In this document: positions 8,487 to 17,449 of the stretch, in pieces
How the letters are laid out: every line of letters starts with the position of its first letter
How positions within the stretch are numbered: the stretch's first letter is position 1
Assembly: GCA_003141455.1 (NCBI GenBank)
Contig: PLMA01000067.1
Span: forward strand, 163,568-227,567
DNA: 64,000 nt
Direction of reading: 5' to 3'
From: Chloroflexota bacterium
Lineage (GTDB): Bacteria > Chloroflexota > Limnocylindria > Limnocylindrales > CSP1-4
The notes under the pieces: generated by a model
Databases searched by the model: none
Seen by the model: the letters and a program-made list of their open reading frames with translations, nothing else
What the model was told of the DNA's origin: nothing
Position numbers and translations under genes: made by a program

Positions 8487-10154
8487 CTACACCTCCACCA
8501 CGACCGGAAAGACGAGCGGCCGCCGGCGAGTCTGCTCGTACAGGTAGCGTGAGACCTCGTCTTTGATCTGGCTCTTTAGCAGCCCGACTTCGCTCGTCCG
8601 ATCGCCCGGGCTCTCGATCGCCGCCATGATGTGCTCGACGGCGCCGTCCATGAGCGGATCCCTCTCGTTGCCGTGGACGAAGCCGCGGGTAACGATCTCC
8701 GGCCGCGCGACCACCTTGCCCGTCTGCTTGTCCACGGTGATCACTACGATGAACATGCCGTCACTGGCAAGGGCCCGCCTGTCGCGCAGGACGACCTCGC
8801 CTACGTCACCAACCGACAGGCCATCGACGAGGACGTATCCCGAGGTGACGGGGGCCGCGCGGCGCGCCGTTCCGTCGGGGTAGAACTCGACCGCCTGGCC
8901 GTTCTCGATGATGAAGACGTTTTCCGGCGCGACGCCCGTCTCGACCGCGAGACGACCGTGCTGGACCAGCATCCGGAACTCGCCGTGGATCGGGATGAAG
9001 TACTTGGGTCGCGTCAGCCCGAGCATCAGCTTGAGTTCTTCCTGGCTGGCATGACCCGAGACGTGGGCGTGCTTGACGGCGTGGTAGTAGACGTTCGCTC
9101 CCGCCTTGAACAGGTTGTCGATGGTGCGCGCCACGTACTCCTCGTTGCCGGGGATGGGGCTGGCGCTGACGATGACGGTGTCCCCGGGCTGGATCTCCAC
9201 GAAACGGTGGTCGCGGTTGGCCATGCGGGCCAGGCCTGCCATAGGCTCGCCCTGAGAGCCCGTCGTGGCGATCACGATCTGCCCGGCCGGCATGGAGCCG
9301 ATCTGGTCCTTGCCCACGACCTGCCCGGGCGGGAACTTCAGGTAGCCCAGGTCCGTGGCGATGCGGAAGTTCTGCTCCATCGACCGTCCCACGACGGCCA
9401 CCTTGCGCTCGAAGGTATTCGCCGCGTCCAGAACCTGCTGGATGCGGGCGATGTTACTCGCGAACGTGGCTACGATCACGCGGCCGTCCAGCGGCTCCAT
9501 GATCTCGCGGAAAGTCTCGCCCACGGTCCGCTCGGAAAGCGTGTAGCCGGGGTTCTCGGAGCGGGTCGAGTCGGAGAGCAGGCAGACGACCCCGTCCTCG
9601 CCGAGCCGCGACAGCATCGCGAAGTCCGACCTGCGCCCGTCCACCGGCGTGTGGTCGAACTTGAAATCGCCCGTGGTGACGACCGTGCCGATGGGCGTGT
9701 GAAGGGCGATGCCCATCGCGTCGGGGATGGAGTGGCTGATCCGGAACGGCTCTACCCGGAACGGGCCGATCTCCAGGTTGTCTCCCGGGTCGAGCGGCAG
9801 CAGCGGGTTGTGGTGGAGCTTGTGCTCCTTGATCTTGATGCCGAGCAGCCCACGGGCCAGCGTGGAGGCGTAGACCGGCACGTCTGGGAAGTACGGCAGG
9901 ACGTACGGCAGGCCGCCGACATGGTCCTCATGGGCATGGGTTATCAGAAATGCCCGCACCTTGTCGCGATTCTCCCGGAGATAGGTGACGTCCGGGATCA
10001 CGAGATCGATGCCGAACATCTCCTCATCGGGGAACATGAGCCCGCAGTCCACCACGACGATGTCGTCGCCGTACTCGAAGACGTACATGTTCTTGCCGAT
10101 CTCCCCCACGCCTCCGAGGGGGATGATGCGGAGCGGGATCTGGTTGTCAGGCAT
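8487..10154 (-). CDS. rnj: Ribonuclease J
   Basis: A 555-residue metallo-beta-lactamase ribonuclease with beta-CASP domain, acting as both endonuclease and 5'-3' exonuclease in mRNA decay and rRNA maturation. The zinc motif HAHEDH lies at residues 73-78. GEFRMLVQHGRLA and the C-terminal domain are present, and the N-terminus IIPLGGVGEIGKNM is typical. The length fits the RNase J1/J2 family. Together with PNPase, RNase III and NrnA in this window, it fits a Gram-positive type of RNA decay with no RNase E. The stop directly abuts the ftsK start. Confidence 0.97.
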   Translation of the reverse strand: MPDNQIPLRIIPLGGVGEIGKNMYVFEYGDDIVVVDCGLMFPDEEMFGIDLVIPDVTYLRENRDKVRAFLITHAHEDHVGGLPYVLPYFPDVPVYASTLARGLLGIKIKEHKLHHNPLLPLDPGDNLEIGPFRVEPFRISHSIPDAMGIALHTPIGTVVTTGDFKFDHTPVDGRRSDFAMLSRLGEDGVVCLLSDSTRSENPGYTLSERTVGETFREIMEPLDGRVIVATFASNIARIQQVLDAANTFERKVAVVGRSMEQNFRIATDLGYLKFPPGQVVGKDQIGSMPAGQIVIATTGSQGEPMAGLARMANRDHRFVEIQPGDTVIVSASPIPGNEEYVARTIDNLFKAGANVYYHAVKHAHVSGHASQEELKLMLGLTRPKYFIPIHGEFRMLVQHGRLAVETGVAPENVFIIENGQAVEFYPDGTARRAAPVTSGYVLVDGLSVGDVGEVVLRDRRALASDGMFIVVITVDKQTGKVVARPEIVTRGFVHGNERDPLMDGAVEHIMAAIESPGDRTSEVGLLKSQIKDEVSRYLYEQTRRRPLVFPVVVEV

Positions 10155-10192
10155 CGATACTCGCGTGACGGGACCGTTCGCTTGTGTTCATC

Positions 10193-10915
10193 CTAGAAGA
10201 GGGGGAGCTGCGCTGTAGGGTCGGATTCGCCGGGGTCGGCAAGGGCACCTGAGGGCTCGCTCGGCCCTTCGTCGACAGTGCCTCGAGGGTTACCGGGCTC
10301 GGTCCGCGCAGAGTCCTCGGTCCGTGTGGCTCGCGCTTCGAGCAGTGCCGCGGGCACCCCGGCCATGTCGCGGAAGAGCGTCTCCTTGAGAGATCCCTGG
10401 TGAAGCGCCGCGGCCGGGTGATACATCGCGAAAGTCATCGCGCGGGGAGCACCGCAAGCGGCATCGGCCGGTCTGAACGTGCCGTGGACCTGCCCGATGC
10501 GGGAGCCGGGGCTGAAGCGAGCCATGGAAAACCTGCCCAGGGTCACGACCAGGGCCGGATCCAGCGCCTCCAGCTGGCGAGTGAGGAATGGCGCGCACGC
10601 GGCGATCTCGTCCGGCTCCGGGTCGCGGTTCTCCGGAGGCCGGCACTTGACGACGTTCGTGATGAAGACCTCCTGGCGCGACCAGCCCACGGATGCCAGG
10701 AGCTCGGTCAGGAGAGCGCCCGCCTGGCCCACGAAGGGGCGCCCCTGCCGGTCTTCGTTGAAGCCCGGGCCCTCGCCCACGAAGATGACCTCCGTGGCTG
10801 CCGCGCCTTCTCCGGGAACGGCCAGCGTGCGGGTCTGATGCAGCCGGCAGCGGGTGCAGACCGCCACCTCCGCCCCTATGGCATCGAGCGCCGCCTTGCG
10901 CTCGGCGTCGGTCAC
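10193..10915 (-). CDS. Family 4 uracil-DNA glycosylase with Fe-S cluster
   Basis: A 240-residue DNA repair enzyme that removes uracil from DNA. Four cysteines (20, 23, 91, 107) match the 4Fe-4S ligands of family 4 UDGs. The motif GEGPGFNED (48-56) supplies the catalytic region, and MYHPAAALHQ the second active-site motif. The start is GTG 10915, whose last two bases form the asd stop (GTGA overlap) and which has AGGGGA six bases upstream. The frame is open further into asd, but that part is not UDG-like. The Pro/Glu-rich tail after about residue 200 is a non-conserved extension. Confidence 0.93.
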   Translation of the reverse strand: MTDAERKAALDAIGAEVAVCTRCRLHQTRTLAVPGEGAAATEVIFVGEGPGFNEDRQGRPFVGQAGALLTELLASVGWSRQEVFITNVVKCRPPENRDPEPDEIAACAPFLTRQLEALDPALVVTLGRFSMARFSPGSRIGQVHGTFRPADAACGAPRAMTFAMYHPAAALHQGSLKETLFRDMAGVPAALLEARATRTEDSARTEPGNPRGTVDEGPSEPSGALADPGESDPTAQLPLF

Positions 10916-11985
10916 GATGCTTCCCCTGCCCTGGTGGGCTCCGGACGCCGAGATCGGGCTTTCACCCAGTCGTGCTCCACGAGCAGCTCGGCAATCTGCA
11001 CCGCATTGGTCGCTGCGCCCTTGCGTAGGTTGTCGCTCACGACCCAGAAGGCCAGGCCTCGCTCCACAGACGGGTCTGTCCTGACTCGTCCGACGAAGAT
11101 GTCGTCCTTGCCGGCCGCCTGAATCGGCGTCGGGTACAGGTGCTCCACCGGATCGTCCATCACCACCACGCCCGGGACTGCGGCAAAGGCTCGCCGCGCC
11201 TCCTGGGGGGTCATCGGCCTGCCGGTCTCGACGTGGACCGCCTCGGAGTGGCTGACGAAGACCGGTACCCGCACAGCCGTGCACGAAATCCGCAATTCCG
11301 GCAGGTGCAGGATCTTCCGGCTCTCGGTGACGACCTTCCATTCCTCTCGGCTGTAGCCGTTTTCCAGGAAGACGTCGATCTCCGGCAGAACGTTGAAGGC
11401 GATCGGGTGCGGGTAGACGCCGGCGACCTTCGGCTCTCCGGCGATGTGAGCTCGAATCTGCGTCTCAAGCTCGGCCAGAGCTTCCGCGCCGGTACCGGAG
11501 ACGGATTGGTACGTATCGACCACCACCCGCTCGATCCCGACGCTATCGCGAAGGGCCATCAGGACCGGGACGAGCTGCATCGTGGAGCAGTTCGGGTTGG
11601 CGATGATCCCCTCGTGCCACTCGCCGTCCTCAGGATTTACCTGGCTGACGATGAGAGGCACCGCGGGATCCATCCGCCATCCATTCGAGTTGTCGATGAC
11701 GGTCGCGCCGCGAGCTGCCGCCTCGGGCGCGAGCTGGCGCGAGACGTCGCCGCCCGCCGAGAAGAGGGCGATGTCGACGCCTTCGAAGGCCTCGGGAGTC
11801 GCCTCTCCGACCGTGAGAGTCCGCCCATCGGCGCTGACGGTCGATCCGGCTGAGCGGCCGGATGCCAGCAGCCGAAGCTCGCCCACCGGAAAGCGGCGCT
11901 CGGCGAGGACCTGGATCATCGTTCGACCGACCACGCCGGTCGCACCGACGACCGCGACGGTCAGTGATTGGGGCTCTCGGGACAT
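10912..11985 (-). CDS. asd: Aspartate-semialdehyde dehydrogenase
   Basis: A 357-residue NADPH enzyme that reduces aspartyl phosphate to aspartate semialdehyde, the branch point to lysine/diaminopimelate, threonine and methionine. It shows the N-terminal GATGVVGR nucleotide loop (14-21), SAGGDVSR, the catalytic Cys133 in ANPNCST, and the substrate-binding region around SHSEAVHVETG near residue 250. The partner lysC or dapA genes are not here. An extended -10 promoter lies 40 bases upstream. It is translationally coupled to the uracil glycosylase through a GTGA overlap. Confidence 0.96.
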   Translation of the reverse strand: MSREPQSLTVAVVGATGVVGRTMIQVLAERRFPVGELRLLASGRSAGSTVSADGRTLTVGEATPEAFEGVDIALFSAGGDVSRQLAPEAAARGATVIDNSNGWRMDPAVPLIVSQVNPEDGEWHEGIIANPNCSTMQLVPVLMALRDSVGIERVVVDTYQSVSGTGAEALAELETQIRAHIAGEPKVAGVYPHPIAFNVLPEIDVFLENGYSREEWKVVTESRKILHLPELRISCTAVRVPVFVSHSEAVHVETGRPMTPQEARRAFAAVPGVVVMDDPVEHLYPTPIQAAGKDDIFVGRVRTDPSVERGLAFWVVSDNLRKGAATNAVQIAELLVEHDWVKARSRRPEPTRAGEAS

Positions 11986-12024
11986 GGCTCCACTCAGGAT
12001 GGTTCAGACAGCGGGCACCCGACA

Positions 12025-12033
12025 AGTATACCA
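12025..12033 (-). promoter_or_regulatory. Extended -10 promoter of asd
   Basis: On the minus strand the sequence reads TGG-TATACT, an extended -10 element with a near-consensus hexamer and no convincing -35 box 17 bases upstream. A start of transcription near 12018 would give a leader of about 32 bases. The rest of the 157-base gap between pnp and asd holds an imperfect inverted repeat around TGCATACG/CGCATATGCA near 12060-12085 and nothing gene-like. Confidence 0.6.
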
Positions 12034-12142
12034 GCGCCCCGCTTCGCCGCCCCCCGCGGATGCATACGGGGACGCATATGCAGCGTTCTATGCAGTCGTT
12101 GGCGAGGGCCGATCGACTACCGGCCGGCCCCCGCGATTGACG

Positions 12143-14734
12143 CTACTCGGCGTCCCCTCGCGCCAGATGCCGCTGCATGGCGGCCTTGCGCGAGAGGTTG
12201 ACCCGCCCCTGGCGGTCGATCTCCATGACGACGACCATGACCTCGTCACCAACCGAAACCACGTCTTCCACTGTGGGCACGTGGTAGTCGGCGAGCTCGC
12301 CGATCCGGACCAGGCCTTCCTTGCCGGGCAGGATTTCGACGAAGCAGCCGAAGCCCATGATCCGGGTCACTTTGCCCAGATACAGGCCCCCGACCTCGAC
12401 CTCGCGAGTCAGCGACTCGATCCACTGAACCGCCTTGCGCGAGCTGTCGCCCGACACCGCGGCGATCTGGACCGTGCCGTCGTCTTCGACGTTGATCTCG
12501 GTCCCGGTCTCCTCCTGGATCTTGCGGATCACGGAGCCGCCCTTGCCGATGATGTCGCGGATCTTCTCGGGGTTGATCTTGATGGTGATGATGCGCGGCG
12601 CGAAGCTGCTCATCTCGGACCGGCTGGTTGAGATCACGGCGTCCATCTTGTCCAGGATCGCCAGCCGGGCCTCGTGGGCCTTCTGCAAACCCTGGCGAAT
12701 GATCGCCTCATTGATGCCCTTGACCTTGATGTCCATCTGCAGGGCGGTAACGCCCTCGCGGGTACCGGTGACCTTGAAGTCCATGTCGCCGAAGGCATCC
12801 TCCTTGCCGAGGATGTCGGTCAGAACCACGAATCGGCCGTCGGACTCGCTGATGAGACCCATGGCAGCACCACCGACGGCCGCCTTGATCGGCACGCCGG
12901 CGTCCATCAGGGCCAGGCTCGAACCGCACGTCGAGGCCATCGAGGTGGAGCCGTTTGACGTCACGCACTCGCTGACCAGCCGGATGACGTAGGGGAACTC
13001 CTCTTCGGAGGGCAGGACGGGCAGAAGGGCCCGCTCGGCCAGGTGGCCGTGGCCGATCTCACGCCGGCCGGGGCCGCGCATCGGCTTGTTCTCGCCGGTG
13101 CTGTAGGGCGGCATGTTGTAGTGGTGGAGATACCGCTTCTCGGTCTCCGGGCTGATCGTGTCGATCCGCTGGACGTCGGAAGAGGGACCGAGAGTGGCCA
13201 CGGTGAGGGCCTGCGTCTGGCCTCGAGTGAAGAGTCCGGAGCCGTGGGCGCGCGGCAGAACGCCGACCTCCACGGAGATGGGCCGGATCTCGTCTACGCC
13301 GCGGCCGTCCATGCGGATCCCCTCGTCGAGGACCGTCTTGCGGACCGTCTTCTTCTGGACGAGCTGAAACAGACCCTTGCTGACGCGGACCTGGCGGCGA
13401 GCCGCTTCGAGCAGGCCGGCCGGATCCTCGCCTTCCTTGCGGTTGGCGCGGATCGAAATGGCGATCCCGTCCATCAGGTTCTGGATGCGGTTCGGGAGGT
13501 CCTCCGCGAACTTGGCCAGGATGGCGGCGGTCGTCTCGGCGTCGGCCAGGCCGCGGTGAGCGGTCTCGACGGCGATGCCGAAGAACTTGGCGATATCGCC
13601 CAGTTTGTAGGACTCGAGGTCCGGGTAGCCCTCGCGGGCGATCACTAGCGTATCGAAGTAGCCGCCCTCGATGAACTTGCCAGTCTCGCCCAGTGCCATG
13701 TCCAGGAAGCCGATGTCGAAGCCCACGCTGTGGCCAACGACCGGGGCGCCGGCGACGAAAGCGAGCAGCTTCTCGGCCGCTTCCTTTGCAACCGGGGCGT
13801 CTGCGACGTCCGCGTCCGTGATGCCGTGCATCTGGGCGCCGAAGATCGTTCGGCCCGGGCTGACGAAAGTCGAGAAACGATCCACGACCTTGCCGTCGCG
13901 GACGCGAACTGCGCCGATCTCGATCAAGTCCGCGACCTTGGGATCGCGGCCGGTCGTCTCGGTGTCGATGACGACGAACTCGGAGCCGCGTTCGCTGACC
14001 TTCTTGACGAACTCCAGGACGGAGCCGGTGCCGGGCTCGAGGTAACCCGCGACCTTGGGCTTGCCGACGGCAGCCAGCATCTCTTCCTGGATGTCGATGA
14101 GCGGCTGAAGGGCGCGGTGGCCGAAGAGGATGGCATCGGCCATGACGTCTTCGGGCACGATCGAGGCGCCGGCCTCGACCATCATGATGGCGTCGCGAGT
14201 TCCGGAAACGATGAGGTCGATGTCGGAACGCTCGAGATCGCTGATCGTAGGATTGACCACGAGCTCGCCGTCGATGCGACCGATGCGCACGGCGCCAATT
14301 GGCCCAAGGAACGGGATCGCACTGATCGTCAGAGCGCACGAGGCGGCAAACGTGCCGAGGACGTCAGTCTGGTTCTCCTGGTCCGTCGATAGGACCGTGA
14401 TCACGATCTGGATGTCGTCCTTGTAGCCCTCGGGGAAGAGCGGCCGAATCGGTCGGTCCGTCAGCCGGCATGCCAGGATGGCCTGCTCGGACGGGCGCGA
14501 CTCGCGCTTGATGAAGCCGCCCGGGATCTTTCCGGCGGCGTACATGCGCTCTTCGAACTCGACGGTGAGCGGGAAGAAGTCCAGGCCCGGTCGCGGGTCG
14601 GACCGGTTGGCGGTCCCCAGGACCATGGTGTCGCCGAAGCGGACGGTTACCGCTCCACCGGCCAGTAAGGCCATCTTGCCGGTTTCTACGGTCAGGGTGC
14701 GGCCGGCGAATTGCGTCTCGAATGTCTGAGACAC
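12143..14734 (-). CDS. pnp: Polynucleotide phosphorylase with an inserted DEDDh exonuclease domain
   Basis: An 863-residue chain; normal PNPases have about 700. Domain order is RNase PH1 (1-225), a DnaQ/RNase T-type exonuclease (about 252-412), the remainder of the helical linker (413-465), catalytic RNase PH2 (465-690), KH (about 715-780, loop GKGG 730-733) and S1 (about 783-852). PH2 keeps Asp646, Asp652 and Lys654 in the [10 protein letters not shown] context, matching the phosphorolytic site. The insert has all DEDDh residues: Asp257 and Glu259 in DTETTG, Asp340 in GHSVGFD, and His393 and Asp398 in HRGLADAE. It sits in one uninterrupted frame, replacing part of the all-alpha linker. Start is GTG 14734, ten bases after AGGAGG. 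It follows rpsO, the classical rpsO-pnp order. Confidence 0.96.
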   Translation of the reverse strand: MSQTFETQFAGRTLTVETGKMALLAGGAVTVRFGDTMVLGTANRSDPRPGLDFFPLTVEFEERMYAAGKIPGGFIKRESRPSEQAILACRLTDRPIRPLFPEGYKDDIQIVITVLSTDQENQTDVLGTFAASCALTISAIPFLGPIGAVRIGRIDGELVVNPTISDLERSDIDLIVSGTRDAIMMVEAGASIVPEDVMADAILFGHRALQPLIDIQEEMLAAVGKPKVAGYLEPGTGSVLEFVKKVSERGSEFVVIDTETTGRDPKVADLIEIGAVRVRDGKVVDRFSTFVSPGRTIFGAQMHGITDADVADAPVAKEAAEKLLAFVAGAPVVGHSVGFDIGFLDMALGETGKFIEGGYFDTLVIAREGYPDLESYKLGDIAKFFGIAVETAHRGLADAETTAAILAKFAEDLPNRIQNLMDGIAISIRANRKEGEDPAGLLEAARRQVRVSKGLFQLVQKKTVRKTVLDEGIRMDGRGVDEIRPISVEVGVLPRAHGSGLFTRGQTQALTVATLGPSSDVQRIDTISPETEKRYLHHYNMPPYSTGENKPMRGPGRREIGHGHLAERALLPVLPSEEEFPYVIRLVSECVTSNGSTSMASTCGSSLALMDAGVPIKAAVGGAAMGLISESDGRFVVLTDILGKEDAFGDMDFKVTGTREGVTALQMDIKVKGINEAIIRQGLQKAHEARLAILDKMDAVISTSRSEMSSFAPRIITIKINPEKIRDIIGKGGSVIRKIQEETGTEINVEDDGTVQIAAVSGDSSRKAVQWIESLTREVEVGGLYLGKVTRIMGFGCFVEILPGKEGLVRIGELADYHVPTVEDVVSVGDEVMVVVMEIDRQGRVNLSRKAAMQRHLARGDAE

Positions 14735-14776
14735 GGGTTTGTTTCCTCCTGAGCTAGGAGGAAGAATGTGTCCTTG

Positions 14777-14839
14777 CCTCGCCTGGGCGAGCCGGGCGCG
14801 AGAAGTGCCTTGACGAGGCCTCAGCCTCGCGTCGAAGGC
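14777..14839 (-). promoter_or_regulatory. Two hairpins between rpsO and pnp
   Basis: The 112-base gap holds CTCGCC-TG-GGCGAG near 14778-14791 and an imperfect inverted repeat at 14807-14839 (GCCTTGACGAGGC ... GCCTCGCGTCGAAGGC). Neither is followed by a clear U-run. In several bacteria this intergenic leader is the site of PNPase autocontrol after cleavage by RNase III; a similar role here is inference from position and structure only. Confidence 0.45.
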
Positions 14840-14846
14840 AGTTGCG

Positions 14847-15116
14847 CTAGCGGCGCAGACCGAGCCGTGCGATGACGGCCCGATAGCGAGCGTTGTCCTT
14901 CTTGATCAGGTATGCAAGAAGGCGGCGTCGCTGTCCGACGAGCTTGAGGAGGCCGCGGCGGGACTGGTTGTCCTTCGGGAAGCTTCGCAGGTGCTCCGTG
15001 AGCTCCTTGATCCTTTCGGTCAAGAGCGCGATCTGCACCTCTGCTGAGCCTGTGTCGCCATCCTTGACGGCGTACTCCGAGATCACCTGTTCCTTCGTCT
15101 CCCGCGCGAGCGGCAC
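14847..15116 (-). CDS. rpsO: 30S ribosomal protein S15
   Basis: An 89-residue S15, full family length, with the 16S rRNA-binding helices ([15 protein letters not shown], then [16 protein letters not shown] and [11 protein letters not shown]-like [15 protein letters not shown]). It begins at GTG 15116 with GGAGG just upstream. It heads the rpsO-pnp transcription unit, with its own extended -10 promoter about 60 bases upstream. Confidence 0.97.
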   Translation of the reverse strand: MPLARETKEQVISEYAVKDGDTGSAEVQIALLTERIKELTEHLRSFPKDNQSRRGLLKLVGQRRRLLAYLIKKDNARYRAVIARLGLRR

Positions 15117-15176
15117 ACGATCCTCCGAATAGCTCTGTGTGACTGTGGCTTCTCTAACTCTCTAAATGCCTGGCGG

Positions 15177-15185
15177 ATGGTAGCA
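15177..15185 (-). promoter_or_regulatory. Extended -10 promoter of rpsO-pnp
   Basis: The minus strand reads TGC-TACCAT with a weak TCGCAT at -35 spacing. Transcription would start near 15170, giving a leader of about 55 bases before the S15 GTG. The form matches the promoters of rpsB, rplS and rpmB in this window. Confidence 0.5.
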
Positions 15186-15264
15186 GGGTTCGCACGGCTA
15201 TGCGAGTTCAGGGCGCCCTCCAGCCCCTCCCTGGCCCGTGCCCGAAGACGGGACTCGGCGGCGC

Positions 15265-17187
15265 CTACTCTTCCAGCGTCGAGATATCGCCTTCGGGCAA
15301 GCCCTGGGCACGTGCCTTCAGCAGCCGCCGCATGATCTTGCCCGATCGCGTCTTGGGAAGTTGATCGACGAACTTCACGTCCTCCGGCTTCGCGATCGGC
15401 CCCATCTCGGTCCCGACGTGCAGGCGCAGTTCCTCGGCCAGCTCGGTCGATCCGGCGTAGCCCTCGCGCAACAGGACGTAGGCATGGATCGCCGTGCCCT
15501 TGAGCTCGTGGGGCAAGCCGATGACCGCGGCTTCCGCCACCGCCGGGTGGCTCACCAGGGCCGATTCGATCTCGGCGGTGCCAAGGCGATAGCCCGACAC
15601 TTTGATCACGTCGTCAACCCGACCGATGATCCAGTAGTACCCGTCTTTGTCGCGCTTGGCCGAGTCGCCGGTCAGATAGACGCCCGGATACTTGCTCCAG
15701 TACTGCTGGACGTACCGGTCGGGATCGCCGTAGATCGTACGCAGCATCGCCGGCCACGGTCGGGTCAGGACCAGGAAGCCCTCCTCACCGTCCTTCACCG
15801 GGTGGCCTTCATCGTCATAGATGTCGGCGCGCACCCCGAAGAACGGACGCGTGCCCGAGCCGGGCTTCAGATCCACGGACGGCGTCGGCGTGATCATGAA
15901 CATGCCCGTCTCGGTTTGCCACCACGTATCCATGATGGGGCAGCGCTCTTTCCCGATGTTGAAGTAGTACCAGCGCCACGCCTCCGGATTGATGGGTTCC
16001 CCGACCGATCCAAGGAGCCGCAGAGACGACAAGTCACGCCTGTTCGGCCACGCCTCGCCGAAGCGCATCAGGCCCCTGATCGCCGTCGGAGCGGTGTACA
16101 GGACGTTGATCCCGTATTTCTCAACCATCGCCCACCAACGGTCCGGATACGGGTACGTCGGCGCGCCCTCATACATGAAGCCGGTCGCGCCCAGGATCAA
16201 CGGTCCATAGACGATGTAGGAGTGTCCGGTGACCCAGCCCGGATCCGCCGCGCACCACCAGCGGTCGTCGTCCTTGAGGTCGAAAACGTATTTCAGCGTC
16301 GTCGCGATGCCGACCTGATAGCCGCCGTGGGTGTGGACGATAGCCTTCGGCTTGCCGGTCGTGCCGGACGTGTAGAGCATGTACAGCGGATCCTCCGCGT
16401 CGACGATCTCCGTTGCGCAGCGCCAGTCTGCGATGGGCAACGCCATCAGGTCGTGCCACCACATGTCGCGCCCCTCTTCCATCGGCACGTCGTGGCCTGT
16501 GCGCCTGAAGACAACGACATGTTCGACGATAGGGGCGCGCTTGATGGCTTCGTCGGCGATGCGCTTCAGCTCGACGACCTTGCCGTTCAGGAACGCGCCG
16601 TCGCAGGTGATGACGACTCGCGACTGCGAATCCTCGATGCGGCCGTGCAGCGCCTCGGTCGAGAAGCCGCCGTACACCACGGAATGGACGGCGCCGATCT
16701 TCGCGCACGCCAGCATCGCAATCGGGAGTTCGGGCACACGGCCCATGTAGATCGTGACGCGATCGCCCTTCTTCACGCCCAGGGCCTTCAGAACGCTGGC
16801 GAACTTGCTGACCTCACGGTTGAGCGCGTGGTACGAGAACGAGCGCTGTTCGCCGTTCTCACCTTCCCAGATGAGGGCGAGCTTGTTCCGCCGGTGGGTC
16901 TTGAGGTGTCGATCAATGGCGTTGTAGACGATGTTCGTCTTCGCGCCTACGAACCACTTGAAGAACGGCTTTGCGGACTCGTCCAGCACGGTGGTCCACG
17001 GCTCGTGCCAGTCGATCAGCTCTCGCGCCCGCTCCTCCCAGAAGCTCACCGGGTCCGAGTCGGCAGCTTTGGCCAGAGCGTCCCAGTCTCTGACATGAGC
17101 TTGTTCGACTACGGCGGCGGATGGCTTGTACCACTCCTGGTGCTGGCTTTCGGCGCCGGCTTCCGGCCCGAGCTCGGCGGTCGTCAC
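15265..17187 (-). CDS. acsA: Acetyl-CoA synthetase (acetate--CoA ligase)
   Basis: A 640-residue AMP-forming enzyme that converts acetate, ATP and CoA to acetyl-CoA. It shows the N-terminal domain starting near EWYKPS, the AMP-binding loop [10 protein letters not shown], the [13 protein letters not shown] hinge region, and the C-terminal catalytic lysine motif [10 protein letters not shown], whose Lys is acetylated in many relatives to switch activity off. Start GTG 17187 has GGGAGG nine bases upstream; the frame is open 16 codons further, but without a better ribosome site. It lies 262 bases after truB-ribF, probably as its own unit. That gap holds no gene I can recognise, only a short stem around the ribF stop (CAGGG-TGAG-CCCTG). 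Confidence 0.95.
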   Translation of the reverse strand: MTTAELGPEAGAESQHQEWYKPSAAVVEQAHVRDWDALAKAADSDPVSFWEERARELIDWHEPWTTVLDESAKPFFKWFVGAKTNIVYNAIDRHLKTHRRNKLALIWEGENGEQRSFSYHALNREVSKFASVLKALGVKKGDRVTIYMGRVPELPIAMLACAKIGAVHSVVYGGFSTEALHGRIEDSQSRVVITCDGAFLNGKVVELKRIADEAIKRAPIVEHVVVFRRTGHDVPMEEGRDMWWHDLMALPIADWRCATEIVDAEDPLYMLYTSGTTGKPKAIVHTHGGYQVGIATTLKYVFDLKDDDRWWCAADPGWVTGHSYIVYGPLILGATGFMYEGAPTYPYPDRWWAMVEKYGINVLYTAPTAIRGLMRFGEAWPNRRDLSSLRLLGSVGEPINPEAWRWYYFNIGKERCPIMDTWWQTETGMFMITPTPSVDLKPGSGTRPFFGVRADIYDDEGHPVKDGEEGFLVLTRPWPAMLRTIYGDPDRYVQQYWSKYPGVYLTGDSAKRDKDGYYWIIGRVDDVIKVSGYRLGTAEIESALVSHPAVAEAAVIGLPHELKGTAIHAYVLLREGYAGSTELAEELRLHVGTEMGPIAKPEDVKFVDQLPKTRSGKIMRRLLKARAQGLPEGDISTLEE

Positions 17188-17449
17188 TTGCGGTGCCCTC
17201 CCATTGAGCCCGGCCGGCGAGCGACGCAGCGACACGGTTCGCGACCGGGTGCCGGCAGCCTAGTCCTCAGGCAGGGCGGCCCTGAGCCCGTGGGCCCCCA
17301 GGCCCGTCAGGCGCGACCGTGCACGCTTGACCTGCCGTCCTCCGCCAGCCAGGACTGCCCGACACCCAGTAGCCCTTCCGCTCGTGATGGCAGGCTTCTC
17401 GATCAGGATCGCCCAGAAACCGCGAATTCCCAGGCGCTCGCCGCAGGGC

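Noticed and set aside
17188-17449. Possible structured RNA between truB-ribF and acsA
   Set aside because: Checked for SRP RNA core (GGAAGG-type loop) and riboswitch-like conserved blocks; only generic GC stems were found.
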